A stretch of DNA of 64,000 nt from Bacillota bacterium (GTDB lineage: Bacteria; Bacillota; Clostridia; Christensenellales; SZUA-584): NCBI GenBank assembly GCA_023406895.1, contig JAEXTV010000016.1:124001-188000 (forward strand), written 5' to 3'. The first letter of the stretch is position 1. Each line of letters opens with the position of its first letter. Under the pieces are notes generated by a model. That model worked only from the letters and a program-made list of their open reading frames with translations, had not been told where the DNA came from and searched no databases. Below, piece by piece: positions 60,225-64,000 of the stretch. The translations under genes were made by a program, and so were the position numbers.

Positions 60225-60296
60225 AAGATTGCTCTAACCAACTAAGCTACACAAGCCGCTAAGCTTGAGGAAGGAATCGAACCTTCGACACATCTT
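60225..60296 (-). ncRNA. Circularly permuted tRNA-like cloverleaf
   Basis: On the minus strand from 60296 to 60225: anticodon 3' stem AAGAT, variable loop GTGTC, T-arm GAAGG-TTCGATT-CCTTC, acceptor 3' strand CTCAAGC, loop TTAGCG, acceptor 5' strand GCTTGTG, TA, D-arm GCTT-AGTTGGTTA-GAGC, A, anticodon 5' stem ATCTT. AAGAT pairs fully with ATCTT; the acceptor pairs 6 of 7; D-arm has one G-T. Invariant tRNA bases (T8, A14, G18, G19, A21, C48, T54, T55, C56, A58, C61) are present. In normal order it would be a 73-nt tRNA. Here the 3' half precedes the 5' half and the acceptor end is closed by a loop. Confidence 0.8.
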
Positions 60297-60401
60297 TTTG
60301 CGAAAACTTCCGGAATACATAAGGTCAGAGACCAGATGCACCGCGCAGGACTATTAGCCTGCCGCTTAAAGGTTGTTTCCCACAGCGTTTACTGCAAGCT
60401 C

Positions 60402-60447
60402 ATTCTATGTAAAAATGGAAAAGAGATCATTAAAAAAAGTGTGCGAA
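60402..60447 (-). promoter_or_regulatory. Promoter of the tRNA-like/slipin transcript with shared upstream element
   Basis: Minus strand: -10 TAGAAT (60407-60402), no -35, and TTCGCACAC (60447-60439) followed by a T-run and TTAATGAT, exactly 31 nt before the -10 as in the rtcB promoter. Expected start about 60395, giving a leader of ~485 nt before the slipin ATG that includes the permuted tRNA. Confidence 0.7.
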
Positions 60448-60762
60448 AGATGATATTTATGGAAATCCTATTTGGGATTCTTATTAGCAGACAATTAGCT
60501 CGATGTTTAATTTAGTGGTTCTGTTCGGTACGAAACCAGCTAACAAATTGGTGTGAGAAGTGTTTTTCGTTGATTATCTCCCTGTTATGTATGATGTTAT
60601 GTGAGTATCTATGATGGTATGGAGTGTTGTCCCTTCCAATTAGGAGGCGGTAGGCCTATGGTTCGAAACACTTTAGGCAGAATCCTGAAAGTGCCTATAT
60701 AAAGGGGTTTGGAGTGATTCTACTGTGTCTATTTGGTCTATTTATCCCCTCAAAATCTATGC

Positions 60763-60785
60763 TATACTACAGAAAATGTAGTATA
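60763..60785. promoter_or_regulatory. Perfect palindrome resembling a BlaI/MecI-type operator
   Basis: TATACTACA (60763-60771), GAAAA, TGTAGTATA (60777-60785), with a further half site TGTAGTA at 60788-60794. The TACTACA/TGTAGTA halves recall BlaI/MecI/CopY operators, though the five-base centre is wider than usual. TATACT could be a -10. No BlaI gene is in the window. Confidence 0.4.
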
Positions 60786-60831
60786 TATGTAGTAAACAAA
60801 ATCGGCTGTCCAAGCCACTCTGTTTTTAAAA

Positions 60832-60854
60832 GGGCTTCATTTCGAAGCTCTTTT
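60832..60854. terminator. Probable bidirectional terminator
   Basis: GGGCTTC (60832-60838), ATTTC, GAAGCTC (60844-60850), TTTT on the plus strand, and AAAA before it, giving TTTT on the minus strand. It could end the repeat-protein transcript from the right. Confidence 0.6.
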
Positions 60855-60890
60855 CACTTAATACTATATAAATTAACAAGGGGAAGCTCT

Positions 60891-60959
60891 ATGGCCTCTT
60901 TAATAACGCCTGGTTTCTTACTGGGCGTTGCCTTCTCTTATCTGCAAAAATATTCTTAA
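60891..60959 (+). CDS. Possible 22-residue hydrophobic peptide
   Basis: ATG at 60891 with AAGGGG seven bases upstream, stop at 60959. Peptide MASLITPGFLLGVAFSYLQK plus YS, hydrophobic with a basic end. It overlaps a hairpin (60905-60929) and lies between two terminator-like structures. The strong ribosome site is the only evidence. It could be a small toxin-like or leader peptide, or chance. Confidence 0.25.
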   Translation: MASLITPGFLLGVAFSYLQKYS

Positions 60960-60976
60960 TAAATAAACATAAGAAA

Positions 60977-63900
60977 TTATTTAGAGAACCGCTTCACCTT
61001 CTTATTCCACCTCACGATAACCACTGACATAACACCAATCACCAAAGCAGCTGCTGCGATCCAAACAAGCACAGAAATGATGTCTTCCCCGTTGTTGGCT
61101 GAGCCAACCTGCCAGGCATCATCCGAGAGATCAATGTGATAATTACCCAAAGGCGTATTTTCTTCATCCAGAGCAAGGATAACAAGTCTACCATCTCCCT
61201 GCAAATCGTCCTGACTAATTTGGAGTTTTAATGTGCCCTTATTCATACCGATTTGTATGATCTCTCCGGACGGGAGTTGAATTGACGCTGTGCCTTTGGG
61301 CAAATCATCAATGTTGATAGTGGCAATGATAATGCCCGTTGACTCATCCGTCTGTATGGAAGCAGGCTTTAGCGTCACAGTCGCGTTAGACATAGGTTCG
61401 GGTATCACAGGAGCATCTTTGTATGCAGCCATCACAGTCACGTCATGGTCTGGCATCATAAACGTTGTGCTGGCATTGCTGGCGTCTTCAAACGTGCCGC
61501 CCCCACTGCTTGTCCATCTGTCAAAAACCTTGCCGGAGGGCGCCGCGTCGGCTGTGATAGATACCCGTGTTCCCGCCTTATAGGAACCGCTGCCCGTGCC
61601 GCTTGCTACCGACAGCGAATAGACAGGCGTCCATACGGCGTATAGCGTCACCGTTGCACCGTTCACTGATGTGAGGTTTGGAACGCTCTGTTCGTCCGAA
61701 TAGATTAATGCACCGTCAGCACTGGCCGCCCAGCCCGCAAAGGTGTAGTCCGCCCGAGTGAAGCTGTTGGGCGTCAGCATTTTCGCCACATCATAGGTAT
61801 GACGGCTAGGAGCGGTGCTGCCTGTGCCGCCATTGGCGTTGTAACTGACCTTATAGGTGTACGGTTTCCAAACCGCATACAGCGTTACTGTTGCGTTGTC
61901 TTCTGATGCTAGATTCATCACGGCCTCTTCGGCCGTATAGAGGGCTGCACCGCGCGCATTGGTGGACCAGCCTGCAAAGGTGTAGCCTGTCCGAGTGAAG
62001 CCGTTGGCCGTCAGCGTTTTCGCCTCGTCGTATATGTGGCTGCTGGAAGCGGTGCTGCCTGAGCCGCTGTTGGCATTGTATCTGATCGTATAGGAGTTGG
62101 GTGTCCACACGGCGTAAAGCGTCACCGTCGCGCCGTTCTCAGTTCTTAAGTTTAAAATGCTCTCTTCATTCATATAGACAATTGCACCGTCCGCCTCGTT
62201 TGCCCAGCCCGCAAATGTATACCCCGTCTTTGTGAAACGGTTAGCCGCCAGGGGCGCAGCCGCATCATAGGTGTGGCGGCTCGGCTCGGTGCTGCCCAAG
62301 CCGCCGTTGGCGTTATAGTTTACCGTGTAAATGTTGGCCGTCCACACGGCATATAGCGACACCGACACGCCGTCTTCCGGTGTGAGGTTTGATACGCTTT
62401 GACCATCCGAATAGATGACTGTTCCGGACGCATCGTTAGCCCAGCCCGCAAAGGTGTAGCCCGTCTTAGCAAAGCCGTTAATTGTCAGCGTTTTTGCTTC
62501 GTCGTAGGTGTGGCCGCTGGGGGCGGTGCTGCCTGTGCCGCCGTTGGCATCGTACTTGACCGTGTAGTTGTGCGGCGTCCACACGGCATACAGCGTCACG
62601 GTCGCGCCGTCCTCTGACGCAAGGTTTAATACGCTCTCTTCATCCCTATAGACAATCTCACCAGCCGTACTGGCCGCCCAACCCGCAAACGTGTAACCCG
62701 TCCGGGTAAAACTATTGGCCGTCAGCTTTTTTGCCTCATCGTAGGTATGCCTGCTGGAGGCGGTGCTGCCCGTGCCGCCGTTGGCATTGTAACTGATGGT
62801 ATAGGGGTTGGGTGTCCACACGGCGTACAGCGTTACCGTCGCGCCATCATCGGATGCAAGGTTTAATACGTTGTCTTCATCCGTATAGATGGCTGTGCCG
62901 TCCGCCTCAGTTGCCCAGCCCGCAAACGTGTAGCCCGTTCGGGTAAAGCTACTGGGCGTCAGAGTTTTTGTCTCGTCGTAGGTGTGGGTGCTGGGGGCAG
63001 TGCTGCCCGTCCCGCCGTTGTCATCGTAACTGACCGTGTAGGTGTGCGGCGTCCAAACGGCGTACAGCGTCACCGTCGCGCCGTTCTCTGACGCAAGGTT
63101 TGATACATTCATTCTATCTGTATACACGGCTATGCCGTCCGCCTCGGTTGCCCAGCCCGCGAAGGTGTAACCCGTTCGGGTGAAGCTGTTGGCCGTCAGC
63201 GTCTTCGCAGCATCATAGATGTGGCTGCTCGGATCGATGCTGCCCGTACCGCTGTTGGCATCGTAGCGGACCGTATAGGTGTGCGGCGTCCATGCCGCAT
63301 AAAGCGTCACCACTGCGCCATTTCCTGACGCAAGATTGCTTACGCTTTTTTCATCCGTATAGACGGCTGCGCCGCCTGCACTGGTTGCCCAGCCCGCAAA
63401 TGTGTAACCTGTTCGGGTGAAGCCGTTGGCCGTCAGCGTTTTTGCTTCATCGTAGGTATGGCTGCTGAGGGCAGTGCTGCCCGTCCCGCCGTTGGGATCG
63501 TAATTGACCGTGTATGAGTTAGGCGTCCACCTTGCGTACAGATTCACCGTCCTGCCGTGCTCTGACGTAAGATTGCTTACGCTCTCTTCATCCGCATAGG
63601 TGACCGCACCAGCCGTACTGGTCGCCCAACCCATAAAGGTGTAACCTGTCTTTGTAAACCCATTAGGCGTAAGAGGCTTTGCCTCATCGTAGGTGTGGCT
63701 GCTTGAAGCCGTGCTGCCACCCGTGCCGCCGTTGGCATTGTACTTGACTGTGTAGGTGTTTGGAGTCCAAGCAGCATAAAGGGTCGTATCGCCGAGAAAA
63801 GTAAATGTGCCTCCCACGTTATAGCTGCTGCCCTCTTTGTTCGCTGCCGTGTTCCAGCCGGAGAATGCATAGCCCGTGCGGCTTAACCCACCACCATTAA

Positions 63901-64000
63901 CCACAGATACGGTTGTTCCGATGTGCTGGGTGACCTGAGACGGTACTGTGCCGCTCCCGTTATTCTGATGGTAGGATAGCGTATACGGCCGCAGGTAAGC
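60977..64000 (-). CDS. Large surface protein of Listeria-Bacteroides (InlB B) repeats, 5' end cut by window
   Basis: The frame is open to the right edge of the window, so the N-terminus is missing; the GTG at 63904 is not a start. At least ten modules of the InlB B-repeat type are visible, each with GYTFAGW and TLYAVWTP, in a period of 79 residues (237 bp). Before the C-terminus lie one different module (VASGTGSGSYKAGTRVSITA, FMMPDHDVTVMAAY), a spacer domain and a membrane anchor (IAAAALVIGVMSVVIVRW) with a basic tail. Such repeats form rigid stalks on surface adhesins. Repeats are diverged at the protein level. Confidence 0.88.
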   Translation of the reverse strand, partial: AYLRPYTLSYHQNNGSGTVPSQVTQHIGTTVSVVNGGGLSRTGYAFSGWNTAANKEGSSYNVGGTFTFLGDTTLYAAWTPNTYTVKYNANGGTGGSTASSSHTYDEAKPLTPNGFTKTGYTFMGWATSTAGAVTYADEESVSNLTSEHGRTVNLYARWTPNSYTVNYDPNGGTGSTALSSHTYDEAKTLTANGFTRTGYTFAGWATSAGGAAVYTDEKSVSNLASGNGAVVTLYAAWTPHTYTVRYDANSGTGSIDPSSHIYDAAKTLTANSFTRTGYTFAGWATEADGIAVYTDRMNVSNLASENGATVTLYAVWTPHTYTVSYDDNGGTGSTAPSTHTYDETKTLTPSSFTRTGYTFAGWATEADGTAIYTDEDNVLNLASDDGATVTLYAVWTPNPYTISYNANGGTGSTASSRHTYDEAKKLTANSFTRTGYTFAGWAASTAGEIVYRDEESVLNLASEDGATVTLYAVWTPHNYTVKYDANGGTGSTAPSGHTYDEAKTLTINGFAKTGYTFAGWANDASGTVIYSDGQSVSNLTPEDGVSVSLYAVWTANIYTVNYNANGGLGSTEPSRHTYDAAAPLAANRFTKTGYTFAGWANEADGAIVYMNEESILNLRTENGATVTLYAVWTPNSYTIRYNANSGSGSTASSSHIYDEAKTLTANGFTRTGYTFAGWSTNARGAALYTAEEAVMNLASEDNATVTLYAVWKPYTYKVSYNANGGTGSTAPSRHTYDVAKMLTPNSFTRADYTFAGWAASADGALIYSDEQSVPNLTSVNGATVTLYAVWTPVYSLSVASGTGSGSYKAGTRVSITADAAPSGKVFDRWTSSGGGTFEDASNASTTFMMPDHDVTVMAAYKDAPVIPEPMSNATVTLKPASIQTDESTGIIIATINIDDLPKGTASIQLPSGEIIQIGMNKGTLKLQISQDDLQGDGRLVILALDEENTPLGNYHIDLSDDAWQVGSANNGEDIISVLVWIAAAALVIGVMSVVIVRWNKKVKRFSK

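Larger units (their letters stand above)
60448..60890. other. Gene-free region with palindrome
   Basis: No gene supported. Contains ATTAGCAG (60483-60490), the operator-like palindrome at 60763-60785 and the hairpin at 60832-60850. Confidence 0.55.

Noticed and set aside
60180..60260. A second ordinary tRNA on the minus strand starting with GCTTGTG and using the T-arm-like CGTGA-TTCAAAT-CCACT
   Set aside because: The T-stem has two mismatches, the acceptor strands do not pair, and the anticodon stem has a mismatch. The same D-arm half pairs far better with the preceding 3' half, giving the permuted cloverleaf.
60257..60401. An ordinary-order tRNA-like RNA using GAGCTTG (60401-60395) as acceptor 5' strand with CAAGCTT
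   Set aside because: Seven bases can pair, but the register is shifted by two relative to the T-arm, the D and anticodon arms are missing, and the predicted transcription start would remove most of that strand.
61000..64000. CRISPR array
   Set aside because: The periodic repeats are 237 bp, in frame and encode protein modules. No short identical repeats with unique spacers were seen here or elsewhere in the window.

Overview
The window (about 53% G+C by impression, strong AGGAGG-type ribosome binding sites, housekeeping sigma-A promoters, Gram-positive CGAAC-N4-GTTCG LexA boxes, lipoprotein signals, LCP and bactofilin proteins, no outer-membrane functions) reads as chromosome of a member of the Bacillota, most likely an anaerobic gut or rumen clostridium. 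Species cannot be named from sequence alone. The window starts inside a GH30 glycosidase gene and ends inside a large repeat-built surface protein gene.

Layout. 1-9.8 kb: GH30 hydrolase, a DUF4004 regulator with a bactofilin, a DJ-1/PfpI protein, an alkaline phosphatase lipoprotein, an array of three palindromic repeat units, a zinc-ribbon membrane protein and a cell-wall amidase. 9.9-15.7 kb: a small autoregulated-looking HTH/hydrolase/DUF4180 operon, an ATPase, a TetR regulator, and an SOS-type DNA polymerase IV with two LexA boxes and a small partner protein. 15.7-26.5 kb: SDR, SRAP (HMCES/YedK), transglutaminase-like and LCP proteins, a MoxR/VWA chaperone-like gene set and two tandem paralogous lipoproteins.

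26.7-43.1 kb: a 16-kb minus-strand catabolic cluster of thirteen genes: TPP enzyme, Gfo/Idh/MocA dehydrogenase, split transketolase, RpiB-like isomerase, IclR regulator, GPH-type sugar symporter, GlpA-like and GlpB-like flavoproteins with DUF1667, FGGY kinase, alkyl-DHAP-synthase-like flavoprotein and MmsA-like aldehyde dehydrogenase. The set fits uptake, phosphorylation, flavin-dependent oxidation, isomerisation and transketolase cleavage of a polyol or unusual sugar. The substrate is not identified.

43.5-52 kb: GNAT, then a KdpDE-like two-component system beside a Trk potassium uptake operon (TPR protein, two half-size TrkA proteins, a 33-residue membrane peptide, TrkH, an OB-fold-like protein), and a MATE exporter. 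52.4-54.3 kb: an amidase and small structured transcripts.

54.35 kb to the window end is probably an inserted island. Its left edge is a 3' fragment of tRNA-Arg(CCU) beginning exactly at the anticodon loop and followed by what looks like the native tRNA terminator. The island carries an RNA-repair-like module: RtcB RNA ligase, two WYL-domain regulators, a slipin, and upstream of the slipin a structured leader. Inside that leader (60225-60296, minus strand) is a complete tRNA cloverleaf in circularly permuted order: 3' half, short acceptor loop, then 5' half. All four stems pair (one T-T mismatch in the acceptor). It looks like a tRNA that is open in the anticodon loop, the kind of broken tRNA that RtcB repairs. 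The rtcB and slipin promoters share an upstream element placed at the same distance (31 nt) from their -10 boxes, which ties the two transcripts into one regulon. This is the most unusual content of the window.
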